Assembly: GCA_028829895.1 (NCBI GenBank)
Contig: CM054182.1
Location: 61,907,379 to 61,971,378, forward strand
Origin: Sinotaia quadrata
Taxonomy: Eukaryota > Mollusca > Gastropoda > Architaenioglossa > Viviparidae
DNA: 64,000 nucleotides
Direction: 5' to 3'
The notes beneath the pieces are model-generated. The model saw nothing but the letters and a program-made list of their open reading frames with translations. It did not search any database and had not been told where the DNA came from. A program made the translations under genes and the position numbers. Shown piece by piece: positions 37,199 through 46,120 of this stretch. Positions within the stretch are counted from its first letter, which is position 1. Each line of letters begins with the position of its first letter.

Positions 37199-37734
37199 CT
37201 AATGACACGACACGACAGGTTCTTCTCTATCAATGACAACATAGTTAAGTTGTTCCACGTCATACAATCTGTAATCGACCAGATGAACAGTAATCAATTT
37301 AACGAACATTGGGACAGTAAATAGATGGTCTTGTTTGACCTGTGTTTTTGGAAATTGAATGCTATTGTTTTCTTTTTATTGTTATTATTAAATATTCTTT
37401 GTTCTCGTTATCTTAAACCCACATTTTGGTTAATTGTTAGTGTGACCGAGTAGAGTTGGTTCTGAGTTGTGAGCCAGAAATATGTGGATGTTATATTAGT
37501 CATAATTAATCAAAGGGAAAGATAACATTGCCCACTCGAGGCATGTCAGGTAATTTGTCTGTCGCCATATTAGACGAATAAATGTCCCAAAGAACGGGTC
37601 TGACACATAGATTGAAGGATAGATTAGGCCACTTGGGCTGTTGTCAGTACTCGAGTTAATATAATAAATTTAACGATTAACAATTTTGCGTCTGATACTG
37701 CGACAGGGTCATTAAATAAAAACCCGTCATGTGA

Positions 37735-37736
<2 letters not shown>
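37199..37736. other. no gene seen; possible 3' UTR of the preceding candidate
   Basis: AT-rich sequence. The part up to about 37410 would be the 3' UTR if the exon at 37135 is real. Confidence 0.3.

Positions 37737-37767
<31 letters not shown>
37737..37767 (+). repeat. (GT)n microsatellite
   Basis: About 15 GT repeats. Confidence 0.98.
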
Positions 37768-37768
<1 letters not shown>

Positions 37769-38261
37769 CCTTTAAAAAAAAAAGCAGTATAAGTATAGTG
37801 GCTGCAGTATAAAGCAGAGGAGGCTGTTGAATAATTAATCCTCTGACGGTATTTCGATTGTTGCCCCCTTGCTATACTATCTCAGTACAAATGAAGAAGC
37901 TTATTCTGTCCGCCTGTCTGTCTCTTTCTTTCTCCTTCCCCTTTCTCACTAAGGAGCTTTCTTTTATCAGGATTCCAGTTTTCATTATCTGCAGAACATC
38001 CCGGATGCGTCCAGCATTGCATCGGGGTTGGGGTGGGGGTGGAAGGAAGATTGGAATTGTCGTTCTTTCTACAATTTCATTGTCTGGTTAGTTGGTCGTA
38101 TCTCTAATAATCGGGGACGAACTGTTAACGAATTGTTCAATATATTCAATTCACAAGACTAATTATGTAGTGCATAATTCTAAAACCGTTCGGAAGGGAC
38201 ATAAGGTATTCTTTAGTTTGTCACGCCATCGATTTATGCCGCCGGCCTGTCTGAGGATTAT
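37768..38261. other. no gene seen
   Basis: AT-rich sequence without a supported feature. Confidence 0.4.
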
Positions 38262-38289
38262 AACACACCCACCCACACACACACACACG

Positions 38290-38361
<72 letters not shown>

Positions 38362-38372
38362 ATATATATATA
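38262..38372 (+). repeat. (CA)n(TA)n microsatellite
   Basis: CA repeats interrupted by CCCA and CGCA near the left end, about 45 units in all, followed by TA repeats. Confidence 0.98.
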
Positions 38373-38637
38373 ATTTTAATTTCGTCTTATCTCACAATTA
38401 CTTACCACAACCTATCCATATCAGGATAGTATATACATACACATTCTATTTGCAACATAAAGAACATATATTAATAGTAAAGTTTATAAATATTCCCCCT
38501 CATGTTCATTCAAGTATACCTTTGAAATTATTTTTCTGTCTCGGCTTTCTGTACTGTCCCTTGCAGTGTTTGTGAAATTGGAGAGGTTTCTTTGCTAATC
38601 AGAACTTTAGATTGTATCATAGGATGCTATAGGCCTG

Positions 38638-38850
38638 GTCCCGTTAGATGTTGTAGTCATATCCCATTGGATGTTGTAGACACGTCCCGTTGGATATTGT
38701 ACGCATGTTCTGTTGGGTGTTGTAAACACATCCTGTTGGATATTGTAGGTAGATCCTGTAGGATGTTGTAGACGCGTCTTGTTGGATACTGTAGACAGTT
38801 TTCGTTGGATGCTGTAGCCTTGTCCCGTTGGATGTTGTAGGAATGCAATC
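38638..38850 (+). repeat. 23-bp minisatellite, 9 copies
   Basis: The unit is close to TCCYGTTGGATGTTGTAGACACG. Nine copies follow one another with 2-5 differences each, so this array is older or less homogenised than its neighbours. Minus-strand frames with NIQRDVSTTSNG-like repeats are by-products. Confidence 0.92.
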
Positions 38851-39002
38851 AGCATGTTTCCTCTGCATGTCGTTTTCGTTCTTGGTATTGGCTTGGAAAC
38901 CTCCCTTATCAGACTTCCACGTCTTTCTCAAAAGTACGTAGCATCTCAGGTTGCCATTCAAAAGTTGACCAGAAGTCGAGACCGGGCATAAAGAAAACTG
39001 GG

Positions 39003-39191
39003 GTGGGTACCGTCCACTACGGGTTTATCGAGTTCTCTCTAGCTAGGGATATCAACATTAGAGATTCTCCTCACTTCTCTCTCAAACGTCTCGTCTTCAA
39101 GGCGCAAAAAAATAGAATAAAGACTTCTTATTCTCAGGCTCGCAATGCGTTTCGACGTCTCGTGAAAATAGTCCCTGATTGGTTAACTCCA
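39003..39191 (+). other. coding-like frame cut by the 5' LTR (unrecognised)
   Basis: An open frame from ATG 39003 runs directly into the retrotransposon LTR at 39192. Its residues include EFSLARDINIRDSPHF and ARNAFRRLVKIVPDWL, and third positions are fairly C/G-rich. The sequence right of the element (47859 onward) does not continue it. It may be the remnant of another gene or element interrupted here, or chance. No function is proposed. Confidence 0.2.
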
Positions 39192-39589
39192 TGTCACAGG
39201 AAATGAGGGACCGAAATTATATTTTATTTCATTTTAAAAATAAACCGCTAACAAAACTAGTTGAAGTAACCCGAGTTTTGTCATTTTTCGTATGTAGCAT
39301 GTAACTTCCAATAACGGTCACCTAAGATCTCTTTAGTAGACAGACGTTCGTGACGCAGTGTGTGTTAATATATCATATTGAATATATGTATTAGTTAATG
39401 AAGAATATGTATATTAAATAAATTGGGACAACTGCGCAATACCGTCACATGTTGTTGACGAGTGAAATGCCCAGTGCGCATTAGAATCGACCACAGAAAA
39501 GCGTGCATTACGATTACCACTATATATCCAAGGCAAAAATCATGTCACAGGACATAGCTTCTGGAAGTTTTGGAGACCTTCAGTAAAGC

Positions 39590-39597
39590 TATATAAG
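39590..39597 (+). promoter_or_regulatory. candidate TATA box of the 5' LTR
   Basis: TATATAAG about 400 bp into the LTR. If used, transcription would start about 30 bp downstream near 39625. The same motif is at 46519-46526 in the 3' LTR. Positional inference only. Confidence 0.5.
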
Positions 39598-40706
39598 AGG
39601 CGAAATGAAGACTTTTACTCTGAATGTTGAAAACGTCGATTCGTCTGAAGCCAGTCTAACTTCACGTATGAATTATCTCATGTACAGAGATTTCATAAAG
39701 GAAAGCTGCAATAATCTCTTTCCATCCGTTTTCCATCCGTCTGATGCCATATATTGAGTAACGAGGCAAAATTACTCAGTATAATTGTTGGCAAAGTGGA
39801 AAGTTCACTGTCCAAAGAAAACCCGATGCATGCGACGCTGGTTGTATGCAGTTAACGTCACGAGGGACCAACTTGTTCTTCCCCCTGTCTGAGTTCGTTT
39901 TGGCAGTCTATCCCGCAAATTGAGGGGCTAGCACCGAGATTTTCTTACAGACAATCCGGAGTTCTACACTCAATGTAATGCGACGACACATCCCACTGGA
40001 CGACTCTACCCGATAATGCTAAACGTCGCTGGGGGGTCCGTTTCCACGACAACCAACAAACAGCGACAATTATCGAGACTGACAACAGTCAGTTAAATTT
40101 CAGATTTCTCCCCAGTGATAATCTGAAAGTGGTGCCTAGATTCTGCAGAATCTTCACCTGTAATGCGACGCCTCCATTGCGTCGATCTTCACTTTGAAGT
40201 GCCGCTTATAAGTGACGTGTGAGATTACGTCATCTCCTTGGAACTCTGACATTAATAGTGAGTAAAAATTCGCACGGCTAACGCGCACATACTTAACCCT
40301 AGGACTCAAGAAAATGAACACTATTATATCGTTTGCAAAATAAGAACTCTAATGTTAAAAGTAATGCTTATTTTACATGTGAACTATTGTTAAAGCGGCC
40401 ACATTTGCCGCATAAGAATTGTGTAATTAATCTTTATTTTATATTTTGAATTTCATCATTTTCATCTCCCCTTATTTCCCACAGAGTGTATGACATTGGA
40501 AAGTTGAATGAATGAATTAATCACTGTGCGAAAGAGTAGTGCCCCTTTTAAATCGGGAAATAAATAACCTGATTTAAACATCTTTCAACTCTCTTGTTAT
40601 TCATAGTTTTTGAGAGGGACGAAAGAATTTGTACTATTGTTTTGCACCGTTCGTCTGTTCGTCCATTTATTCACATTTATGATACACACTCACAACACAC
40701 ACCGCC

Positions 40707-40738
40707 AATAAAACGTTCCTTGGCATGACATTAATAAA
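40707..40738 (+). terminator. two AATAAA polyadenylation signals in the LTR
   Basis: AATAAA at 40707-40712 and 40733-40738. The working copies for the element's transcript would be those of the 3' LTR at 47636-47641 and 47662-47667, followed by a GT-rich stretch (ATGTCATGTGTGTCTATGT). Confidence 0.6.
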
Positions 40739-40929
40739 GTGGGCCCCACCCAAACATCAATGGAGTATGTCATGTGTGTCTATGTAACAACTTGACACGA
40801 CGTAGTACTGGCACACGTCACGGGCTTTTCTTGGAGGTGCACCGGAGCAGGCCAAAAAATAGACTTCACCCCTTGCATCTCTAACTTCAGCTCAGGGTCG
40901 GCTTGTAATGAGCCTCCCGCTCTGTGACA

Positions 40930-41380
40930 TCTGGTGACCACTGACCGTGATCTGACAAGGTAAATTGTGTTGTTGTAAGAAAGTGTCATCTCTTTCCTGC
41001 TTTTCTATCTCATCACCATTATGCATTGTTTATTGCATGTTAGGGCTTGCTATTGAGACTTAGGTGAACTGGATTTTGATAAGACTTATTATTATTGTGT
41101 TGAAATAAGTTTTATAATCTTTACGCTATTATCGTTAACGCGTACCGACTCGTGTTTAGACGTACATAGATCGATATTTTGTACTGTTGTTTTGCAAATT
41201 TTGCTAACTTTGCAAATTTGCGATTGGGATTCCTTTTACTCGTGTTTGTAATAATCCTAATCACGTGGTAGCTGGTGTTCATACGCACACCATTGCACCA
41301 CTTGTGACCGACAGAGGTCAAAATCCCGCGAATATTCTAAGTCACTTTATCCATACTCGTGATAACTAGCAATTTTAAAA
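40930..41380 (+). other. 5' leader of the retrotransposon
   Basis: 451 nt between LTR and start codon with several short upstream ATGs (for example near 41020-41036). ACAAGGTAAATT at about 40956 fits a splice donor just after the primer site, though no subgenomic message is evident. A packaging signal would be expected here, but none can be recognised from sequence alone. Confidence 0.6.
40932..40949 (+). other. tRNA primer binding site
   Basis: TGGTGACC begins two bases after the LTR end and is complementary to a tRNA 3' end GGTCACCA. Animal tRNA-Trp ends this way, and the following GACCGTGAT resembles the continuation of a tRNA-Trp-type site with small insertions. The perfect match is only 8 nt, so the tRNA identity is tentative. 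Confidence 0.7.
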
Positions 41381-44300
41381 ATGGCCGAGCTAGTAAACAT
41401 AAAGAAAGAACTCATGGCTATGGGCAGAGAATTCGGGTATGAGAAAGCCGAGTTAAAGAAATACGTGGATGAGGAGATAGCTAAATGGTATGTTGCGAAA
41501 GAAAATGAGGCGAAAGAGGCGAGAGAGTTAGAGGATAAGAAAAATGAGCTAGAAGAAAAGAGACAGGTAGCTAAGGATTTAGAGATGCAAACTTTGAGAG
41601 AGCTAGAGGAAAAAAGATCGAAAGAGGCGAGAGAGCTAGAGGAAAAAAGATCGAAAGAGGCTATAGAGCTAGAAGAAAAGAGACAGGTAGCTAAGGATTT
41701 AGAGATGCGAACTTTGAGAGAGCTAGAAGAAAAAAGATCGAAAGAAGCTATAGAGCTAGAAGATAAGAGAGAGTTAGCTAAACAGCTAGAGATGCAAAAC
41801 CTGAGAGAGCTAGAGGAAAGAAAAAATGAGCTAGAGGAAAAAAGAGCGAAAGAGGCGAGAGATTTTAAAGAGAAAGAAATCCAAGATATGAGAGAAATAG
41901 AATTATTAAAGATTCAGTCAGCTAGGGATTTAGAAGATAAAAGGCAGGAAGTAGAAGAGAAAAAGCTTAAGTTAAAAGCTAGAGCACATCAGGAACAGCT
42001 TGAATTAGCTAAGCAAGAGGTAACAGCTAGAGAGAAGTTGTTAGATGGGACTGCTAAGCAACAGGCCGAATTAAATAAACCCCGTACACGGCTAGCTTTC
42101 TTTAACCCTGAAGTCGAGACGATTGACGAGTTTTTGACACGCTTTGACAGTTTCATTGCCAACTTTAATTACACTGACATTGAAAAGAAACAACAACTCG
42201 GTCAAATACTTCAAGGTGAAAGCTCGCGCGCATTTACTGATCTAACGCGCGATCCCGCTATTACTTATGCAGATCTCAAAACGGGTTTGATGCGTACTTT
42301 TCAATGTACAGCAGAAGGCTTTCGAAAAATGTTTAGGAGAGCCATACCTAAAGCAAATGACACCATGCAAGCCTTCGGTACCCGGTTACGCCATTATCTT
42401 GATAGATGGATTGATTTGACAGATATCCAGAAGACATATGAGGGCCTATTTGATTTGATATTAAGAGATCAATTTCTCCATATTGCTCCGCCTGCAATGA
42501 CGACATATTTGCAGCGAAATCCCCCGACTAACTTCAGTGATATGTTGAAGTTAGCAGACACGTATAATGATTACCCTGATCCGGTAATTACGAGGAGTGC
42601 GCCACGCCCTCCTTTTACAAATCGGCAGAAGTATACACCGAAACCGAACCGACCAATGACGAAATCGGAAAAACCCGAACCGGTACAACGGACATACACT
42701 AAGTCACAAGACGTACGACGTCACACCCGTGACTCCCCACCAATGACATGTTACACGTGCAAAGGGAAGGGGCATAGTTCTCAGAACTGTCCCAGTCCAC
42801 GTGATGTAAAGGTATGCACTGAAACAGGTGCAACTCTAAAGACCCAACAGGCTACAGTAAACGGACAAAAAGTCAAAATACTGGTCGATACAGGCGCGTC
42901 CATAAGCTGCATAAATGCTAAACTTGTACGCCCTGAACAGTATCTAAGAGGTAGTGTCCGCATTCGATGTGTTATGGGACACCTTAGTACATGTCCAAGA
43001 GCCACTGTACATGTTACGTCATCCGTATTTTCCGGTACAGTCACCGCCGCAGTGATAAGAGACATGCAGTTCGGATTCATACTATCGCCCGAACAGTGTG
43101 ACGCAAACACTGATGACATCTATCCTGTTCTCCCCGTAACCACTAGAGCACAACGGGAACGTAGTAAACAAGGACCCCCGGCTCTAAAGATAGTCGAGAA
43201 CACATTTCCGCAGTTGACCCCAAGTCAACTCAGTCACCTGCAGCAGGAGGACAAAAGTTTGTCCTCAATGCTAAAGCTGGCACGGAAAAACACTATTACG
43301 TCCAGCAAGTACGCGACAATTACGTATTTCCTGAAGGACGGGCTAGCGTTTCGGCGCACCGACTTTAAGGAAAATGATACTAGAAGCACCACGTGTCTAT
43401 TTACCCCTAAACCACTCAGACCGCTGATTCTAAGCTTTGCACACGACTCAATCATGTCCGGACATCAGGGCGCACGTCGCACTGAACAACGGATTCGCGA
43501 GGACTTTTTTTGGCCAGGCCTGAGTAGGGATGTTCGCTCGTACGTTCGTACATGTACGCAGTGTCAACAACATATCGACCGAGGGCGTGTCAGTCGAGTT
43601 CCCCTCGAGATAGTACCAACAGTAGAGGAACCATTCCTAAAAGTCGCAGTAGACATTATTGGCCCAATCATTCCCGTGGCCGAAGGAGGATATCGCTATA
43701 TCCTAACAATCGTGGATTTTGCAACACGATATCCAGAAGCAGTCGCATTAAAGGGCATCACAGCGATCGAAGTCGCAGACGCTTTAATAGACGTATTTTC
43801 TCGCACGGGCGTTCCTCGAGAAATATTGAGTGACCAGGGCACTCAATTCACCTCAGCAATGATGGCTGAAACAATGCGTCTACTGGCGTGTAAACAGTTG
43901 TTCTCATCACCATATCACGCTCAGTCTAATGGTGCCGTTGAACGTTTCAACGGTACAATAAAGAAAATGTTAATTAAAATGGCCTCGGAACAACCCGACC
44001 AGTGGCCGCGTTTTCTAGCACCATTACTCTTCGCGTATCGCGAACTCCCACAAGAGAGTACGGGCTACTCTCCGTTCCAACTACTATACGGCAGGCAACC
44101 TCGTGGTCCCCTTAAGCTAATAAAAGAAACATGGGTCAAGGGAGACACTGTGACCGATGGTAAAGATGTTCACACGTACGTAGCCGAACTACGTCAACGT
44201 CTGACCGAGACATGTCACTTAGCACAGGAAAACATTCGCGAAAAACAACCCCGATACAAGCGAAATTTTGACCGTACAGCTGTGGAACGTAACCTCGAAT

Positions 44301-45991
44301 CAGGTCAGCTCGTGTTACTCTTGCGGCCCACGCATAACAACCGCATGCAAATGCACTGGCGTGGACCCTACCGCGTTATTAAGCGTGTGAAGCAGAACGA
44401 TTATAGCATACAGATAGGAAATAAGCAGAAAACCTACCACATAAATATGCTAAAGCGTTACTATGAACGCAGCGACGAACAGATACAAAACGTGAATGTC
44501 ACACTGATACAATTGGAAGACTCCAATTTCAGAACAGACATGATGTCCGCCGAAACCACGCCTAACTCTGCAGTTACAGTCGATCAAGTCAAGATTGACT
44601 CGAACTTAACTGTCGAACAGCGCGACGCAATGTCAGAACTCTTACACAGACACGCGCGCATATTCACCGACCAACCGGGCCACTCAGATTTGGTTGAACA
44701 CCGCATCAAACTTTTAAGCGACAAACCGATACGCTTAAAACAGTACCCACAGAAATATGAGAGCACAAAGTACATAGCAGAACAGGTGCGTGAAATGCAA
44801 AAACAGGGCGTGATTGAACAGTCAATCTCCCCATATTCATCACCGGTCGTCTTAGTTAAAAAGAAAGACGGTACGCTTCGTTTTTGTGTGGACTACAGAC
44901 AGTTAAATGAGATAACTGAATTCGATGCGGAACCTATCCCAAATCAGGACGAATTATTCGCAAAACTAACTAAGGCACATTACTTTTCGAAGTTTTACAT
45001 GTGCAAAGGGTACTGGCAACTGTCGGTTGCTATTGACGACAGACCAAAAACAGCCTTTCCAACCCCGTTAGGCTTATTTCAGTTTTGCCGACTACCGTTC
45101 GGACTAGCGAACGCACCCGCAACATTCGCGCGCTTCATGCGAAAATTACCGTTAGAGAGCGTTGACGCATTGAATTTCTTTGATGACATTCTGGTAGCAA
45201 CAGGAACATGGGACCAACATTTATCCTCAGTGGGTGGTCTACTTGACATTCTCGAGCGCCATAAATTGACCGTGAAACCCACCAAAGTACGCGCGGGCTT
45301 TCGGGAGATTGAGTTTCTTGGCCATATCATAAGTGACGGACAAATAGGCCCAAATCTAGACTTGACTGCAGCCATTCGTGACATGACCTTACCGACTACA
45401 AAGAAACAGGTCAGGGCAGTTTTGGGGCTAGTGGGGTACTACCGAAAATTTGTCCCAAACTTCAGTACGCTTCTAAAACCACTGACGGACTTAACTGGGA
45501 ACAAACAACCCACGAAAATACGATGGACGGCAGAGTGTAGCACCGCCCTCGAAAAAGTGAAGGACATCTTGACCAGTAAACCCGTCCTACAGTTACCAGA
45601 CTTTGACAAAAGATTTATTGTCAGGACCGACGCATCAGACGAAGGCCTCGGTGCCATACTTCTCCAAGAGACAGATGACGAATACCTACCGGTAGCATAC
45701 GCATCTAAGAAACTGTTAGATCGTGAGACACGGTATTCTACGATTGAAAAAGAGTGCTTAGCAATCGTATGGGCACTCAAGAAATTTAGTGCTTATCTGT
45801 ACTCTAAACCATTCATCCTGCAGTGCGATCATAAGCCGCTGACATATCTGCGCACTAGCATGTACGATAACGCTAGGCTAACTAGATGGACACTCCTGCT
45901 ACAGGAGTATAGCTTCGTTGTCGAACACATCGCGGGCCGAGAAAATTCGGGTGCCGATGCATTATCCCGGCATGCCATAACCGCGATATAA
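41381..45991 (+). CDS. gag-pol: Gag-Pol polyprotein (coiled coil-CA-NC-PR-INT-RT-RH), RT active site defective
   Basis: A single 1536-residue frame starting at AAAATGG, a good translation context, with no stop or frameshift between gag and pol. Residues 1-232 are a Glu/Lys/Arg coiled coil built of in-frame repeats. Residues 238-402 are the capsid, with a SCAN-like end (354-400). 403-456 is a basic linker. A CCHC knuckle uses C457, C460, H465 and C470. Protease has DTG at 503-505. Integrase has a zinc finger (H688, H695, C725, C728), the catalytic D758, D818 and E854 (35 residues between the last two), and GPY at 995-997; no chromodomain is seen. RT has DYRQLN at 1171-1176, LPFGLANAP from 1238 and the FFDD box with D1268 and D1269. 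Position 1206, where motif A needs the first catalytic Asp, is Tyr (FSKFYMCKGYWQ). RNase H keeps D1417, E1458, D1483 and D1526. The protein would make the particle, cut itself, and integrate, but DNA synthesis is expected to fail unless helped by another copy. Confidence 0.96.
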   Translation: MAELVNIKKELMAMGREFGYEKAELKKYVDEEIAKWYVAKENEAKEARELEDKKNELEEKRQVAKDLEMQTLRELEEKRSKEARELEEKRSKEAIELEEKRQVAKDLEMRTLRELEEKRSKEAIELEDKRELAKQLEMQNLRELEERKNELEEKRAKEARDFKEKEIQDMREIELLKIQSARDLEDKRQEVEEKKLKLKARAHQEQLELAKQEVTAREKLLDGTAKQQAELNKPRTRLAFFNPEVETIDEFLTRFDSFIANFNYTDIEKKQQLGQILQGESSRAFTDLTRDPAITYADLKTGLMRTFQCTAEGFRKMFRRAIPKANDTMQAFGTRLRHYLDRWIDLTDIQKTYEGLFDLILRDQFLHIAPPAMTTYLQRNPPTNFSDMLKLADTYNDYPDPVITRSAPRPPFTNRQKYTPKPNRPMTKSEKPEPVQRTYTKSQDVRRHTRDSPPMTCYTCKGKGHSSQNCPSPRDVKVCTETGATLKTQQATVNGQKVKILVDTGASISCINAKLVRPEQYLRGSVRIRCVMGHLSTCPRATVHVTSSVFSGTVTAAVIRDMQFGFILSPEQCDANTDDIYPVLPVTTRAQRERSKQGPPALKIVENTFPQLTPSQLSHLQQEDKSLSSMLKLARKNTITSSKYATITYFLKDGLAFRRTDFKENDTRSTTCLFTPKPLRPLILSFAHDSIMSGHQGARRTEQRIREDFFWPGLSRDVRSYVRTCTQCQQHIDRGRVSRVPLEIVPTVEEPFLKVAVDIIGPIIPVAEGGYRYILTIVDFATRYPEAVALKGITAIEVADALIDVFSRTGVPREILSDQGTQFTSAMMAETMRLLACKQLFSSPYHAQSNGAVERFNGTIKKMLIKMASEQPDQWPRFLAPLLFAYRELPQESTGYSPFQLLYGRQPRGPLKLIKETWVKGDTVTDGKDVHTYVAELRQRLTETCHLAQENIREKQPRYKRNFDRTAVERNLESGQLVLLLRPTHNNRMQMHWRGPYRVIKRVKQNDYSIQIGNKQKTYHINMLKRYYERSDEQIQNVNVTLIQLEDSNFRTDMMSAETTPNSAVTVDQVKIDSNLTVEQRDAMSELLHRHARIFTDQPGHSDLVEHRIKLLSDKPIRLKQYPQKYESTKYIAEQVREMQKQGVIEQSISPYSSPVVLVKKKDGTLRFCVDYRQLNEITEFDAEPIPNQDELFAKLTKAHYFSKFYMCKGYWQLSVAIDDRPKTAFPTPLGLFQFCRLPFGLANAPATFARFMRKLPLESVDALNFFDDILVATGTWDQHLSSVGGLLDILERHKLTVKPTKVRAGFREIEFLGHIISDGQIGPNLDLTAAIRDMTLPTTKKQVRAVLGLVGYYRKFVPNFSTLLKPLTDLTGNKQPTKIRWTAECSTALEKVKDILTSKPVLQLPDFDKRFIVRTDASDEGLGAILLQETDDEYLPVAYASKKLLDRETRYSTIEKECLAIVWALKKFSAYLYSKPFILQCDHKPLTYLRTSMYDNARLTRWTLLLQEYSFVVEHIAGRENSGADALSRHAITAI
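41551..41850 (+). repeat. in-frame repeats encoding the N-terminal coiled coil
   Basis: A segment starting AGAAGAAAAGAGACAGGTAG at 41551 recurs at 41671 (120 bp, 40 codons). A diverged copy starts at about 41758, 29 codons later. Shorter ELEEKR and RSKEA modules repeat inside. All spacings are multiples of three, so the frame has been kept during expansion. Confidence 0.88.
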
Positions 45992-46002
45992 ACAAGAGAG
46001 AG

Positions 46003-46047
46003 GATAGTCTCTCCACAGATGCGCATATAATTCCTGTGGAGACTATC
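46003..46047 (+). other. stem-loop just after the gag-pol stop codon
   Basis: GATAGTCTCTCCACAG (46003-46018) pairs with CTGTGGAGACTATC (46034-46047): 14 base pairs with a two-base bulge and a 15-nt loop. It begins 11 nt after the TAA and sits upstream of the polypurine tract. A structured element here could act in RNA export, stability or strand-transfer steps. Function is inference; the pairing is plain in the sequence. Confidence 0.85.
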
Positions 46048-46107
46048 GTGTGAAATAAAATTATTTTTGTTCCTATTTGATTTCCACTCTGTGAGCTCCA
46101 ATCAATT

Positions 46108-46120
46108 TTAAGAAGGGGGT
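46108..46120 (+). other. polypurine tract (plus-strand primer)
   Basis: TTAAGAAGGGGGT lies immediately before the 3' LTR; the purine core is AAGAAGGGGG. Position and composition fit the plus-strand priming site of LTR retroelements. Confidence 0.88.

Larger units (their letters stand above)
39192..40929 (+). repeat. 5' LTR (1738 bp)
   Basis: Begins TGTCACAGGAAATGAGGG and ends CTCTGTGACA. The start matches 46121 and the end matches 47858 base for base except C at 40920 and 40922, where the 3' LTR has T. It is long for a gypsy-class LTR and contains a TATA-like box and two AATAAA signals listed separately. Confidence 0.97.
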
